Shown here in pieces: positions 30,235-39,664 of a DNA stretch of 64,000 bases. A program made the translations under genes and the position numbers. The stretch is from Paenibacillus nasutitermitis. Its GTDB lineage: Bacteria; Bacillota; Bacilli; Paenibacillales; Paenibacillaceae. Positions within the stretch are counted from its first letter, which is position 1; every line of letters starts with the position of its first letter. Location of the stretch: positions 1,240,001-1,304,000 of the forward strand of contig NZ_BMHP01000001.1 in the NCBI RefSeq assembly GCF_014641075.1, given 5' to 3'. The notes below the pieces were generated by a model. That model was not told where the DNA came from, made no database searches, and worked only from the letters and a program-made list of their open reading frames with translations.

Positions 30235-30654
30235 TTGAAAATATCAACAAAAGGACGTTATGGACTTACGATTATGATGGAACTTTCCGCCAAATTCGGG
30301 GAAGGTCCAACTTCATTGAAAAGCATTGCGGAACGAAATAATTTATCAGAACATTATTTGGAGCAGCTGATTGCGCCCCTTCGAAATGCGGGGCTGGTCA
30401 AAAGTATCCGCGGGGCTTATGGCGGCTATATTTTGTCAAAGGAACCGGAATCCATTACATCGGGCGATGTGATCCGGATCCTGGAAGGGCCGATTTCACC
30501 GGTTGATTTCACCGAAGAAGACGACCCGGCCAAAAGAGATCTGTGGCTTCGTATCCGCGACAGCATTGCGGAGGTGCTGGATTCAACGACTCTTGCGGAT
30601 CTGATCTCGTATAAAGAGAATGGAGAATTGGATTCGTATATGTTTTACATCTAA
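30235..30654 (+). CDS. cymR: Rrf2-family regulator of cysteine metabolism
   Basis: A 139-residue winged-helix repressor nearly collinear with B. subtilis CymR. It has an MKISTKGRYGLTIM-type start, NNLSEHYLEQL in the recognition region, LVKSIRGAYGGY in the wing, and a DSYMFYI end. It has no Fe-S cysteines, consistent with CymR rather than IscR. With CysK it represses cysteine uptake and synthesis genes. TTG 30235 follows AAGAGGTG; the GTG at 30226 would remove the ribosome site. Confidence 0.93.
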   Translation: MKISTKGRYGLTIMMELSAKFGEGPTSLKSIAERNNLSEHYLEQLIAPLRNAGLVKSIRGAYGGYILSKEPESITSGDVIRILEGPISPVDFTEEDDPAKRDLWLRIRDSIAEVLDSTTLADLISYKENGELDSYMFYI

Positions 30655-30716
30655 AGAAACATAAGCTTCACTCCTGGAATCAATAAGGATTAGAAGCGGG
30701 TAAGGGTGAAGAAAAA

Positions 30717-31871
30717 ATGGCATATATATATCTGGACCACGCTGCAACAACGCCGCTTCTTCCGGAAGCGGCAAAGGCGATGATGGAGATCTATACGGGA
30801 GAACCCGGCAATGCTTCGAGCATCCATCATCTTGGACGGGCTGCGCGCCAGCGGATGAATGACGCCAGAGACACCATAGCTGAGGCGGTCGGATGCCAGC
30901 CATCGGAACTCATGTTCACTTCCGGCGGCACCGAAAGCGACAATGCGGCAATCACGGGCGCGGCCCGAGCAGGTAAGCTTAAAGGGAAGACACATATTAT
31001 TACGTCGGCTGTGGAACATCACGCTGTGCTGCATACCTGCGAAGCGCTTGCCAAGGAAGGCTTCCGGACAACGATATTGCCTGTGGATGAAACAGGCCGC
31101 ATTTCACCTTCTGATGTGGAGAAAGCCATCACCCCGGAAACGGCTCTTATTAGTGTGATGTATGCCAATAATGAGACGGGAACGGTTCAACCGATTGAGG
31201 AGATCGGTGATATTGCCCGCCTGCACGGGGTTCTTTTTCATGTGGATGCCGTACAGGCGCTTTCTATGCTGCCGATTGACCTCAAGCGGATGCCTGTTGA
31301 TCTCATGAGCTTCTCTGCACATAAGATCAACGGACCGCAAGGAATCGGCGCTTTGTATATATCGAAACGCACCGCTATACTGCCGCTGCTTTACGGCGGA
31401 TCGCAGGAAAGAAAACGGCGCGGCGGTACAGAAAATGTAGCCGGAATTGTCGGTTTCGCCAAATCGGTTGAACATTCTGTGAATTCATGGCCAGATAAGA
31501 AACTTTTTATGGACAAGCTTCGTTATAAATGGGTAGAGAGTATGCGGGCGATTGCCGGATCAGACCAACTGATCCTCAATGGTCACCACACCCAAAGAGT
31601 GCCGCATATTGTTAATTTGAGCTTCATCGGGATAAACAGGGAAACAATGCTGATGAATCTTGATCTCGAAGGAATCGCGGCTTCAAGCGCATCGGCCTGT
31701 ACGGCTGGCGCACTGGAGAAGTCGCATGTGTTGGAAGCCATGGGTCTGCCGCCGCAGAGATTGTCTTCCGCTGTACGTTTTAGCTTTGGTTTGGGGAATA
31801 CTTTGGAGGAGCTAGAAATCGCGGCGAAAAAAGTTGAAACTTTTTATAACCGGATTCGTACTAATGCCTAG
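30717..31871 (+). CDS. yrvO: Cysteine desulfurase (IscS/NifS family)
   Basis: A 384-residue PLP enzyme releasing sulfur from cysteine to a protein persulfide. The PLP lysine is in SFSAHKINGPQG near 195-206. The catalytic cysteine loop is in SSASACTAGALEKSH near 322-336, the HVxGGGQE-like region is LYGGSQERKRRGGTEN, and the N-terminal YLDHAATTP is typical. It lies 62 nt after cymR, as in B. subtilis (yrzC-yrvO), where YrvO feeds MnmA. Here mnmA lies next door in the opposite direction. Confidence 0.95.
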   Translation: MAYIYLDHAATTPLLPEAAKAMMEIYTGEPGNASSIHHLGRAARQRMNDARDTIAEAVGCQPSELMFTSGGTESDNAAITGAARAGKLKGKTHIITSAVEHHAVLHTCEALAKEGFRTTILPVDETGRISPSDVEKAITPETALISVMYANNETGTVQPIEEIGDIARLHGVLFHVDAVQALSMLPIDLKRMPVDLMSFSAHKINGPQGIGALYISKRTAILPLLYGGSQERKRRGGTENVAGIVGFAKSVEHSVNSWPDKKLFMDKLRYKWVESMRAIAGSDQLILNGHHTQRVPHIVNLSFIGINRETMLMNLDLEGIAASSASACTAGALEKSHVLEAMGLPPQRLSSAVRFSFGLGNTLEELEIAAKKVETFYNRIRTNA

Positions 31872-31887
31872 GAGGCCTCCAAACCCT

Positions 31888-32439
31888 TTGATCCGACTAC
31901 AGCATATGATTGGACTTCCTGTTATTGAAATCAGCAGAGGAAAACGTGTTGGTTATGTGAAAGACGTCTGGTTTAACGAACATTGGCAGCTTGATGGAAT
32001 TGTACTCGAAGCAGGCAGGCGGTTCTTGACCGCAATGAAAACCGTCCGGTGGATGGATGTTCTAATATGCGGCGGAGACGCTGTTCTTATTATGAGTGAG
32101 GCCTCGGTCCGCAAGATGGAAGTCATTGAGGTCCTGCGAACTTTCCATTCCGGTCTCGTGCATCTGAAGGATTTGCCAATTGTTACGGATCGCGGCGAGC
32201 AGCTTGGCCGGGTATCGGATGTTTATTTTGAGGATTTACTGGGTACACAAATAGTAGGCTTTGAGTTGACAGATGGTTTCATAGCGGATTTAATGGAAGG
32301 CCGCAAGTGGCTGCCCATTCCGCAAGATTCCGATTTGGTCCTGCTCGGGGAAAATGCGATAATCGTTCCGGCCGGCATTGAAGCGTTTATGGAGCCGGTC
32401 GCCGCTTCTGATTCGGATATAGGGAGAAATGAAATATGA
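31888..32439 (+). CDS. yrrD: PRC-barrel domain protein (YrrD-like)
   Basis: 183 residues with two PRC-barrel units: the first with IGLPVIEISRGKRVGYVKDVWF and the second with DLPIVTDRGEQLGRVSDVYFE. Such domains bind RNA or act in photosynthetic and sporulation proteins; the role here is unknown. TTG 31888 is used because AGGAGG (31870-31875) precedes it by 12 nt. A stop-start ATGA overlap links it to the next gene. It matches the yrrD position in B. subtilis. Confidence 0.7.
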   Translation: MIRLQHMIGLPVIEISRGKRVGYVKDVWFNEHWQLDGIVLEAGRRFLTAMKTVRWMDVLICGGDAVLIMSEASVRKMEVIEVLRTFHSGLVHLKDLPIVTDRGEQLGRVSDVYFEDLLGTQIVGFELTDGFIADLMEGRKWLPIPQDSDLVLLGENAIIVPAGIEAFMEPVAASDSDIGRNEI

Positions 32440-32630
32440 GATGCCCAAATTGCAACTCGAAAGATATCGGGAAAATCGGATCCCACCAGTATTACTGCTG
32501 GGGCTGCTTCATTGAATTGACAGTCAACGGCGACAAAATGTCCGTCTTTCAAGTGGAAGAGGATGGAACGTTAAGCTCCCTCGACGATTTGTTTTTTGAA
32601 GAGGAAATGCCGCAAATTCACGCAAACTAA
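32436..32630 (+). CDS. Small zinc-ribbon protein
   Basis: 64 residues. Two cysteine knuckles, CPNC and CWGC, form a zinc ribbon in the first 25 residues. An acidic C-terminal half follows (EEDGTLSSLDDLFFEEE). It overlaps the PRC-barrel gene by 4 nt. In B. subtilis a small gene (yrzR) occupies a similar spot. Function unknown. Confidence 0.7.
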   Translation: MRCPNCNSKDIGKIGSHQYYCWGCFIELTVNGDKMSVFQVEEDGTLSSLDDLFFEEEMPQIHAN

Positions 32631-32648
32631 AAATGGGAATATAAAAAT

Positions 32649-32674
32649 AGACGAGCCTCCGGCCGTCTTTTTTT
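32649..32674 (+). terminator. Terminator after the cymR-desulfurase gene string
   Basis: AGACG-A-GCC pairs with GGC-CGTCT (one bulged A, 3-nt loop), then T7. Confidence 0.8.
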
Positions 32675-32805
32675 GTTTTGTAAAGCTCACAGTGATCAAG
32701 AAGCTCTCATAATCCCAAAGGATGATTTGTCCGCCTTGTACATATACTGTATGGAAGAAAAACTTTCGGACAGGTTTTCATAAAATGGGTGCAGGGGGAC
32801 GCCGG

Positions 32806-33876
32806 ATGGAGCGTTTTACGAAGAACCGTTTATTTGTTTGGCTCGTATATCTGATTCTGGGACTGATTTCCCTTTATTTATTGTTGCTGTTAAAACCCAT
32901 TATTGTGCATATATACGGTTTTCTCAAAGCGGTGTTGACTCCTTTTCTGATTGCGATGATTGTGTCGTATGTGCTTAATCCCGTTGTCAATCTGCTCAAT
33001 GAGCGGAAAATGCCCCGGACGATGGCGGTACTGCTGATCTATGCGGTATTCTGTGCATCGCTTACCGTCGTTCTGATCAACACGATCCCGATGTTCCTGG
33101 AACAGCTGCAGGAGCTGAACGAGCATATGCCTGACTTGACGATCCGTGCCCAAAATCTGGTCAATGATTTGAACAACACATCCTTTCTGCCCGAGAGCAT
33201 CCGCAGCGGGATCAACAATTCTATTTACAAGCTGGAAAAAAAGGCTTCTGACGCCATCTTTGATTTTGTCAATAACATCGGCGCGATGATTAATGTGATC
33301 TTCATTGCTTTCATCATTCCGTTTCTGGCCTTTTATATTATGAAGGATTTTAATGTGTTTGAGCGGACGGTACTGACCTATGTGCCCAAAACGCACCGCA
33401 ATCATGCCGTCAGATTGATTAAGGATATCGACAATGCGCTGGGCAGCTATATCCGCGGGCAGTTTCTCGTATGTCTCATTGTAGGCGTGCTGGCGTATCT
33501 CGGTTATTGGATGATCGGCATGCCCTATCCACTGCTGCTGGCAAGCGTGGTCGCGGTTACAAATATTATTCCATACCTGGGTCCTTTCTTTGGCGCGGCT
33601 CCTGCTTTGATCATGGCTTCGACAATCTCCATGAAAATGGTGCTCATGGTGGTTATCGTCAATACCGCCTGTCAGATACTCGAGAGCAATGTCGTTTCGC
33701 CTCAGGTTGTCGGCAGAACCTTGCATATACACCCGTTATCGATTATTTTTGCCCTTCTGGTCGGCGGCGAGCTGGCAGGTATGGTGGGTATGATTTTAGC
33801 AGTACCGATATTCGCTGCATTGAAAGTGGTTTTGCAGCATATGTTCGCTTATTATGTCAGACGAAAGACAATTTGA
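32806..33876 (+). CDS. AI-2E family membrane permease (YrrI-like)
   Basis: 356 residues with about eight membrane helices and the family signature near the end of the long loop (FLAFYIMKDF near 180, and YLGPFFGAAPALI near 262). The family includes TqsA-like exporters and Na+/H+ antiporters; the substrate is not predictable. ATG 32806 lies 7 nt after AGGGGGA; an upstream frame from 32722 lacks a ribosome site. It precedes alaS, as yrrI does in B. subtilis, and its stop lies inside the alaS promoter. Confidence 0.85.
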   Translation: MERFTKNRLFVWLVYLILGLISLYLLLLLKPIIVHIYGFLKAVLTPFLIAMIVSYVLNPVVNLLNERKMPRTMAVLLIYAVFCASLTVVLINTIPMFLEQLQELNEHMPDLTIRAQNLVNDLNNTSFLPESIRSGINNSIYKLEKKASDAIFDFVNNIGAMINVIFIAFIIPFLAFYIMKDFNVFERTVLTYVPKTHRNHAVRLIKDIDNALGSYIRGQFLVCLIVGVLAYLGYWMIGMPYPLLLASVVAVTNIIPYLGPFFGAAPALIMASTISMKMVLMVVIVNTACQILESNVVSPQVVGRTLHIHPLSIIFALLVGGELAGMVGMILAVPIFAALKVVLQHMFAYYVRRKTI

Positions 33877-33902
33877 CAGCAGGCCCGCTCTGTCGCTATA
33901 CT
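33873..33902 (+). promoter_or_regulatory. Sigma-A promoter of alaS
   Basis: TTGACA at 33873-33878 (overlapping the stop codon of the permease gene) and TATACT at 33897-33902, spacer 18. The start would be near 33909. Confidence 0.75.
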
Positions 33903-33908
33903 AAATGC

Positions 33909-34210
33909 AAATAGTTAATTGCATCCTTGCCCAAAACGTGGATGAAACTTTAGTAGGCTGCAGCCCGTCAATCAGAGAAAGAATTCCTTCGCAGAGATCG
34001 TCTGCGCTGGCTGAGAGAATTCTTTGGCGAAGATCAGCTGAATGCTGGTTTCGGAGTGTGAACGAACTTCACCGGTTGGACCCGTTAGCGTCTGTTTGAG
34101 GAGATTGCCTTTATAGGAGATCAGCGGTATTTTGCACAGCTGGCATCCATGGGCAATAACCAGGGTGGTACCGCGAATGATTCGTCCCTGATTTTAGGGG
34201 CGTTTTTTTT
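33909..34210 (+). promoter_or_regulatory. T-box leader of alaS
   Basis: The T-box AGGGTGGTACCGCG matches the consensus exactly at 34162-34175. The terminator stem CGTCCCT/AGGGGCG (34183-34189 with 34196-34202) is followed by T8. Upstream hairpins include AAAGAATTC/GAATTCTTT, part of a stem I candidate. The specifier codon was not resolved by hand; an alanine codon is expected. High uncharged tRNA-Ala would permit read-through into alaS. Confidence 0.9.
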
Positions 34211-34240
34211 ATTTTCACTAATCGATGGAGGTTGAACCTT

Positions 34241-36883
34241 ATGAAAGCCAGTGAAATTCGTTCCAAGTGGCTTGCTTTCTTTGAAAGCAAAGGCCACAAA
34301 ATCGAACCAAGCGCATCGCTCGTTCCGCATAACGATCCTTCGTTATTATGGATCAATGCCGGGATGGCGCCGCTCAAGTCCTATTTCGACGGACGCGTGA
34401 TTCCCGACAACCCGAGAATTGCCAATTCCCAGAAATGCATCCGCACGAACGACATTGAGAACGTCGGCAAAACACGGCGGCATCATACGTTTTTTGAAAT
34501 GCTGGGAAACTTCTCGATCGGGGATTATTTCAAGGAAGAGGTTATCGCCTGGGCTTGGGAATTTCTGACCTCTCCGGAGTGGATCGGCTTCGAGCCCGAC
34601 CGCCTGTCGGTTACCGTGTACCCTGAGGATGAAGAGGCTTTCCGCTATTGGAATGAGAAGATCGGACTACCGGCGGAGCGCATTTACAAGCTTGAGGAGA
34701 ATTTCTGGGATATCGGGGAAGGGCCGTGCGGTCCCTGTACGGAGATATTCTACGACCGCGGCGACAAATACGGGGATTTGAGCGATCCCGAATGCTGGCC
34801 GGGGGGAGAGAATGAACGTTTCCTTGAAGTCTGGAACCTGGTATTCTCCCAGTTTAATCACAATAAAGACGGAAGCTACACACCGCTTCCGAATAAAAAT
34901 ATCGATACCGGAGCGGGACTCGAGCGTTTTGCTTCCATCCTCCAGGATGTGGATTCCAACTTCGATACCGATCTGTTCCGTCCCATCATTGATCGGACCT
35001 GTCAAATTGCGGGCGCTCACGTTACCTATGGCGTGAACACGGAACATGACATCGCCTTGAAGGTCATTGCCGATCACATCCGCACGGTGGCTTTTGCAGT
35101 CGGCGACGGCGTTCTTCCTTCGAATGAAGGGCGCGGTTATATTATCCGCCGCTTGCTCCGACGTGCGGTCCGCTATGGCAAATCGCTGGGTGTTGACCGT
35201 CCCTTCCTGCATGAATTGGTTCAGGTAGTGGGCGATATTATGGGCGTTTATTATCCGGAGATCGTAGAGAAGCGCGAGTTTATCGAGAAGGTTATCCGCA
35301 CCGAGGAGGAGCGCTTCCATGAAACGCTGTCGGACGGACTTGCGCTGTTGGATGAGCTGGTTCAGTCTGCCAAGACGACGGGCGGGGAGGAAATCAGCGG
35401 TCCCGATGCGTTCAAGCTATACGATACGTACGGTTTTCCTTTTGATTTGACGGAGGATTATGCGGCAGAGCACGGCCTCCGAGTGGACCGCGATGGTTTT
35501 GATACCTCCATGGAAGCCCAGCGTGACCGTGCCCGGTCAGCGCGGCAGGATACGGGCAGCATGAACGTGCAGGGTGGTCCGCTTGCAACTATGACGGATA
35601 AATCGGAATTTATCGGATATGATGAACTTACGGCCGAAGGCGCCTCGGTCATCGCTATTATAAAAGATCAGGAGTCCGTGAACGAAGCTTCTGAAGGCAG
35701 CCGTGTTATGGTGCTTCTGGACAAAACGCCGTTCTATGCGGAAAGCGGAGGACAAATTGGCGATCGGGGTACGATTTCAGGAAGCGACTTTACGCTGCAG
35801 GTTGAGGATGTGACCAAAGCGCCCCACGGACAACCGGTCCATCATGCGATTGTCACAAGCGGATCCCTTCGTGTCGGTGATCGCGTACAAGCCGCCGTCA
35901 GCCGGCAAGCGCGTGAGGCGACGGTGAAGAATCACACAGCGACCCATTTGCTGCACCGGGCGCTCAAGGATGTGCTGGGCGAGCATGTCAACCAGGCCGG
36001 ATCGTTAGTTGAGCCTGATCGCCTACGCTTCGACTTCTCCCACTTCGGCACGATCAGCGCCGAAGAGCTTAGTGACATTGAACGCCGGGTCAATGAGCAA
36101 ATCTGGACCGGGACACCGCTTCAAATCGGTTACAAATCTTTGGCGGAAGCCAAAGCGATGGGAGCCATGGCGCTTTTCGGCGAAAAATACGGAGATGTTG
36201 TCCGTGTTGTGCAAGTGGGGGATTACAGTCTCGAACTCTGCGGCGGCTGTCATGTTGCCAATACAGCGCAAATCGGACTCTTCAAACTGGTCGGAGAAAG
36301 CGGAATTGGTTCCGGTGTACGGCGGATCGAAGCTGTAACCGGCCGCCATGCTTATCTTTATATGGAGAGCCAGCTGGACCTGCTGAAGCAGTCAGCAGGA
36401 TTGCTAAAATCCAATCTAAGCGAAGTTCCAAGACGCATCGAAGCGCTGAACGGGCAGATCAAAGAACTCGCCCGGGAAAACGAATCGCTGCAAGGCAAAC
36501 TGGGACGCATAGAAGCAGGTTCGCTGGAATCACAGGCGAAGACCGTCAATGGCGTGACCGTTCTGGCCAGTCAGGTCAGCGCACCATCCATGGATGCACT
36601 GCGAGGTATTGTGGATGAACTTAGAGCAAAGCTTGGCGAAGCGGTGATCATTCTCGGTGCTGTGGCGGATGACAAAGTCAATTTGGTAGCTGCCGTATCT
36701 CCCGAGCTTGTCAAGCAAGGCTATAACGCCGGAAAAATCATTAAAGCGGCTGCTGCTGCATGCGGCGGCGGGGGCGGCGGACGCCCGGATATGGCTCAGG
36801 CGGGCGGGAAAGATCCTTCAAAAATAGACGAAGCACTGCAAATTGCACAAGAACTGGTTCTATCCCAGTCAAATGTGATATGA
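34241..36883 (+). CDS. alaS: Alanyl-tRNA synthetase
   Basis: An 880-residue enzyme. The class II core begins [17 protein letters not shown]. Motif 2 has [14 protein letters not shown] near 84-97. The editing domain contains [11 protein letters not shown] near 566-576 and the zinc-type CGGCHV near 666-671. A coiled-coil/DHHA1 C-Ala domain ends with [16 protein letters not shown] near 846-861. ATG 34241 is preceded by GGAGG; a TTG three codons earlier is rejected. It is controlled by the T-box. Confidence 0.97.
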   Translation: MKASEIRSKWLAFFESKGHKIEPSASLVPHNDPSLLWINAGMAPLKSYFDGRVIPDNPRIANSQKCIRTNDIENVGKTRRHHTFFEMLGNFSIGDYFKEEVIAWAWEFLTSPEWIGFEPDRLSVTVYPEDEEAFRYWNEKIGLPAERIYKLEENFWDIGEGPCGPCTEIFYDRGDKYGDLSDPECWPGGENERFLEVWNLVFSQFNHNKDGSYTPLPNKNIDTGAGLERFASILQDVDSNFDTDLFRPIIDRTCQIAGAHVTYGVNTEHDIALKVIADHIRTVAFAVGDGVLPSNEGRGYIIRRLLRRAVRYGKSLGVDRPFLHELVQVVGDIMGVYYPEIVEKREFIEKVIRTEEERFHETLSDGLALLDELVQSAKTTGGEEISGPDAFKLYDTYGFPFDLTEDYAAEHGLRVDRDGFDTSMEAQRDRARSARQDTGSMNVQGGPLATMTDKSEFIGYDELTAEGASVIAIIKDQESVNEASEGSRVMVLLDKTPFYAESGGQIGDRGTISGSDFTLQVEDVTKAPHGQPVHHAIVTSGSLRVGDRVQAAVSRQAREATVKNHTATHLLHRALKDVLGEHVNQAGSLVEPDRLRFDFSHFGTISAEELSDIERRVNEQIWTGTPLQIGYKSLAEAKAMGAMALFGEKYGDVVRVVQVGDYSLELCGGCHVANTAQIGLFKLVGESGIGSGVRRIEAVTGRHAYLYMESQLDLLKQSAGLLKSNLSEVPRRIEALNGQIKELARENESLQGKLGRIEAGSLESQAKTVNGVTVLASQVSAPSMDALRGIVDELRAKLGEAVIILGAVADDKVNLVAAVSPELVKQGYNAGKIIKAAAAACGGGGGGRPDMAQAGGKDPSKIDEALQIAQELVLSQSNVI

Positions 36884-36931
36884 TGAGCTATATTACCGTT
36901 TTTAAGCGACTTGGAAAGTGAGGTGCTGGCG

Positions 36932-37195
36932 ATGAGTTCCATGGACAAGACAATGAAATTCGACGTGAAGGCGGAGGGACCCGAGACTTCTTCTGAGGAG
37001 ATACTGCTATCGGTATACGATGCGCTGCTGGAGAAGGATTATAATCCGATCAACCAAATTGTCGGTTATCTGTTGTCCGGAGATCCCGCGTACATTCCGC
37101 GGCATAACAACGCCAGAAGTCTAATTCGCCGTAAAGAAAGAGACGAGCTTATTGAAGAACTCGTACGCTCGTATTTAAGTCAGCACCGTACGTAA
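36932..37195 (+). CDS. ireB: IreB-family regulatory phosphoprotein
   Basis: An 87-residue UPF0297 protein. The Thr-rich N-terminus (DKTMKFD with a conserved Thr) is the part phosphorylated by the PASTA kinase IreK in Enterococcus. The core has [29 protein letters not shown] and [24 protein letters not shown], split here as two conserved helices. The ATG at 36932 follows GTGAGGTG. It is in the conserved alaS-ireB-ruvX-DUF1292 order. Confidence 0.93.
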   Translation: MSSMDKTMKFDVKAEGPETSSEEILLSVYDALLEKDYNPINQIVGYLLSGDPAYIPRHNNARSLIRRKERDELIEELVRSYLSQHRT

Positions 37196-37223
37196 TCTTC
37201 GAGTGAAAGAGGTTATCTGTCGT

Positions 37224-37640
37224 ATGCGTCTAATGGGTTTGGATTACGGCGACCGCAGAATCGGTGTTGCCGTCAGTGACGCATTCGGCTGGACTGCCCA
37301 GGGACTCGGTATTGTCGAGAAGCGTCGTGACAACAGCGAAATGGATGCCATTGAACAACTGGTCCGTGAGCATGAAGTAAGCGAAATTGTGGTCGGTTTA
37401 CCGAAAAACATGAATGGCACCATCGGTCCGCGTGGCGAAATTTGCATCGCATTCGCACAAACATTGCAGCAAAAGCTAAATGTACCCGTTCACCTATGGG
37501 ACGAACGTCTGACAACCGTTGCGGCAGAGCGTACTTTGCTTGAAGCGGATGTTAGCCGGAAGAAGCGAAAGTTAGTGGTGGACAAAATGGCGGCAGCGCT
37601 CATTTTGCAAAATTATCTCGATTCTAAAACGAAAAGGTGA
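37224..37640 (+). CDS. ruvX: RuvX/YqgF RNase H-fold nuclease
   Basis: 138 residues. The first acidic motif is LGLDYGDRRIGVAVSD-like (MGLDYGDRRIG at 4-14). VVGLPKNMNG appears near 60 and the DERLTT motif near 97. A final acidic residue in VVDKMAAALILQNYL completes the site. It is thought to act in 16S rRNA 5'-end maturation and Holliday-junction processing. ATG 37224 is preferred (AAAGAGGT upstream). It is co-transcribed with ireB and the DUF1292 genes. Confidence 0.93.
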   Translation: MRLMGLDYGDRRIGVAVSDAFGWTAQGLGIVEKRRDNSEMDAIEQLVREHEVSEIVVGLPKNMNGTIGPRGEICIAFAQTLQQKLNVPVHLWDERLTTVAAERTLLEADVSRKKRKLVVDKMAAALILQNYLDSKTKR

Positions 37641-37648
37641 GGGTAACG

Positions 37649-37960
37649 ATGACAAAGGACGACATGCAGTACGAAGAGCCGGAAATCATCTACATTCCAG
37701 ATGAAGAAGGCAACGAGGAAGAATTCGAGGTTGTCATGAAATTTGAGGTAGATGGATCTGATCAGAAATATATGATGGTTGTGCCTTTAAGCGCGGATAC
37801 TGATAACGATTCAGAAGATGCCGAAGAGGTTTATGCCTTCCGTTACGAGGAAGAAGGCGATGACCTGAAGCTGTACACGATCGAGAATGAAGAAGAGTGG
37901 AACATGGTTGAAGAAACCTTTAACACCCTTCTTGCCGAGATCGAGGAAAGCGAAGGCTAA
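37649..37960 (+). CDS. DUF1292 protein, first copy (YrzB-like)
   Basis: A 103-residue very acidic cytosolic protein with the DUF1292 core FEVVMKFEVDGSDQKYMMVVPL and YAFRYEE. It corresponds to yrzB in B. subtilis. Function unknown. ATG 37649 is used; an in-frame GTG overlapping the ruvX stop is possible but lies inside the ribosome site. Confidence 0.85.
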   Translation: MTKDDMQYEEPEIIYIPDEEGNEEEFEVVMKFEVDGSDQKYMMVVPLSADTDNDSEDAEEVYAFRYEEEGDDLKLYTIENEEEWNMVEETFNTLLAEIEESEG

Positions 37961-37993
37961 TTACATCAGTTTCGGATGAAGGGTGGGCATAAG

Positions 37994-38290
37994 GTGTCAA
38001 CTGTCGAGAGAATTTCTGTTCTGAGAACGGCTTTCGGACAGGAAGTCGAGCTGATTGGCGAAGATGGACAAACAGAGCTGCTGCGTGTTGTCGCTGAGTT
38101 TCGGCTAGGCGCCTCTGATTATGCCGGACTGCAATCTGAGGCTATGCGCAAATCTGATGAAGTGGCTTTCTTCCGTGTACTTACAAGCGGCTCAGAGCCG
38201 ACTTTGGAGTCCATCGAGGACGAGGATGAGTGGGAAGCGGTGGCGGAAGCTTTTGACGATTTGTGGTTTGACGGGGACCAGCAGCCTTAA
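37994..38290 (+). CDS. DUF1292 protein, second divergent copy
   Basis: 98 residues, acidic, with the same overall plan as the preceding gene: a beta-rich core with VELIGEDGQTELLRVVAEF and an end DEDEWEAVAEAFDDLWFD. It aligns with the end of the first copy (EEWNMVEETFNTLL). It is probably an old tandem duplication. GTG 37994 has GGGTGGG upstream; the alternative ATG at 37976 has none. Function unknown. Confidence 0.75.
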   Translation: MSTVERISVLRTAFGQEVELIGEDGQTELLRVVAEFRLGASDYAGLQSEAMRKSDEVAFFRVLTSGSEPTLESIEDEDEWEAVAEAFDDLWFDGDQQP

Positions 38291-38509
38291 ACAGAGCGGG
38301 CTGCCAGGTGCGTCTGGCCTCGATCGGACACTGGTGAATAAGCCAATCATGAAGATGCAGCCAAAATCTCGTCCTGGCACGAGGGCTTGTATCTTCACAT
38401 AGAAAAGGTCGGGGAAACAGGGAAACCTGTTCTTCTTCTGATGCTTCAAGGATGGGGGCGGCGCATGGCCGTCCTTTTCCGCGATTTTATAACAATGGAG
38501 GAAATATCC

Positions 38510-39664
38510 TTGGATCGATCAGACCAGCAGCCGGTAAACGAAAAGCCGGTTAAAAACAGAAATCGTTCAGCCGGGCCAAGCCGCGGGCGAATCACCTTTT
38601 GGGTGATTGTTTCCATCTTGGGCTTTTTCATTCTTCTTGCGGCAAGTGCTTTATTCTATGTTTGGAATGGCCTGCGGCCTGCCTCTCAAGGCGAAGCAAG
38701 GCAAGTTGAACTGAAGAAAGGGATGTCCCCTTTTAAGTTCGCTGAAACGCTGGAAGCCGAAGGAATTATTCGGGATTCTTTTCTTTTTAAGTATTATTTG
38801 CGACTCAAGGATGAGGGTCCGCGTTTCCAGGCGGGGGTATATGCTCTGAATCCGGGAATGGATAAGGACACCATTATTACTGTTTTGAATGCAGGAGAGA
38901 CTTTGAAGAAAGAAACCATTCGTTTCACGATACCGGAAGGGTTTACGATTGAACAAATCGCAGATACTTTAAGCAAAGCGGGATATGTGGACAAGGAGGC
39001 ATTTTTGAAGCTGGCGGATACGGACCGGAGCTGGGGAGACGCCGAGGCTGCCAGAGGCATCCCCAAAGACAAACCTTCCTTGAAGCACCGCCTGGAGGGC
39101 TATTTATTTCCGGAAACCTACGAGCTCGAGAAAGACAGCCAACCAGAAGCGATCATTATCAGAATGCTGATGGAGCTTGACCACAAGCTTGATTCACTGC
39201 CGGAAAATTGGGAAGAGCCCATGCTTGAACGTGGAATCGATTTTCATGCCCTGATGACGATCGCATCGCTGGTAGAGCGCGAAGTTGTGGTCGATGAAGA
39301 AAGGCCGATTGTAGCCGGAATTATCTATAACCGGCTTGACAAGGGAATGCCGCTGCAAATTGACGCTTCCGTTCAGTATGCGCTGCCAGCGCCTAAAGAA
39401 CGGCTGCTCGAAGAGGATACCAAGGTGGATAGTCCTTATAACACGTACCGGGTGAAAGGGATGCCGCCAGGCCCCATTGCCTCGCCGAGCCTTAAATCCA
39501 TTGAAGCCGCACTGTTTCCGGAAGACACCGATTATCTGTATTATGTAACCAAAAAAGACGGAAGTCATGAGCATCTGTTTGGCCGTACGCTCAAGGAGCA
39601 TAACCGGAATATTGCCAAAAGCAAAGAGTCGGCAAAGCAAGGAGGGGCGAACAATGGCAACTAA
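38510..39664 (+). CDS. mltG: Endolytic transglycosylase MltG
   Basis: 384 residues. It has a short cytosolic N-terminus, one membrane helix near 27-50, a LysM-like YceG segment, and a catalytic domain. The general acid Glu is in ASLVEREVV near residue 255, and DSPYNTYRVKGMPPGPIASP and DYLYYV are family hallmarks. It cleaves nascent glycan strands at the membrane. TTG 38510 is chosen (GGAGG 8 nt upstream). It overlaps the next gene by 11 nt. The 219 nt before it holds only small hairpins. Confidence 0.93.
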   Translation: MDRSDQQPVNEKPVKNRNRSAGPSRGRITFWVIVSILGFFILLAASALFYVWNGLRPASQGEARQVELKKGMSPFKFAETLEAEGIIRDSFLFKYYLRLKDEGPRFQAGVYALNPGMDKDTIITVLNAGETLKKETIRFTIPEGFTIEQIADTLSKAGYVDKEAFLKLADTDRSWGDAEAARGIPKDKPSLKHRLEGYLFPETYELEKDSQPEAIIIRMLMELDHKLDSLPENWEEPMLERGIDFHALMTIASLVEREVVVDEERPIVAGIIYNRLDKGMPLQIDASVQYALPAPKERLLEEDTKVDSPYNTYRVKGMPPGPIASPSLKSIEAALFPEDTDYLYYVTKKDGSHEHLFGRTLKEHNRNIAKSKESAKQGGANNGN

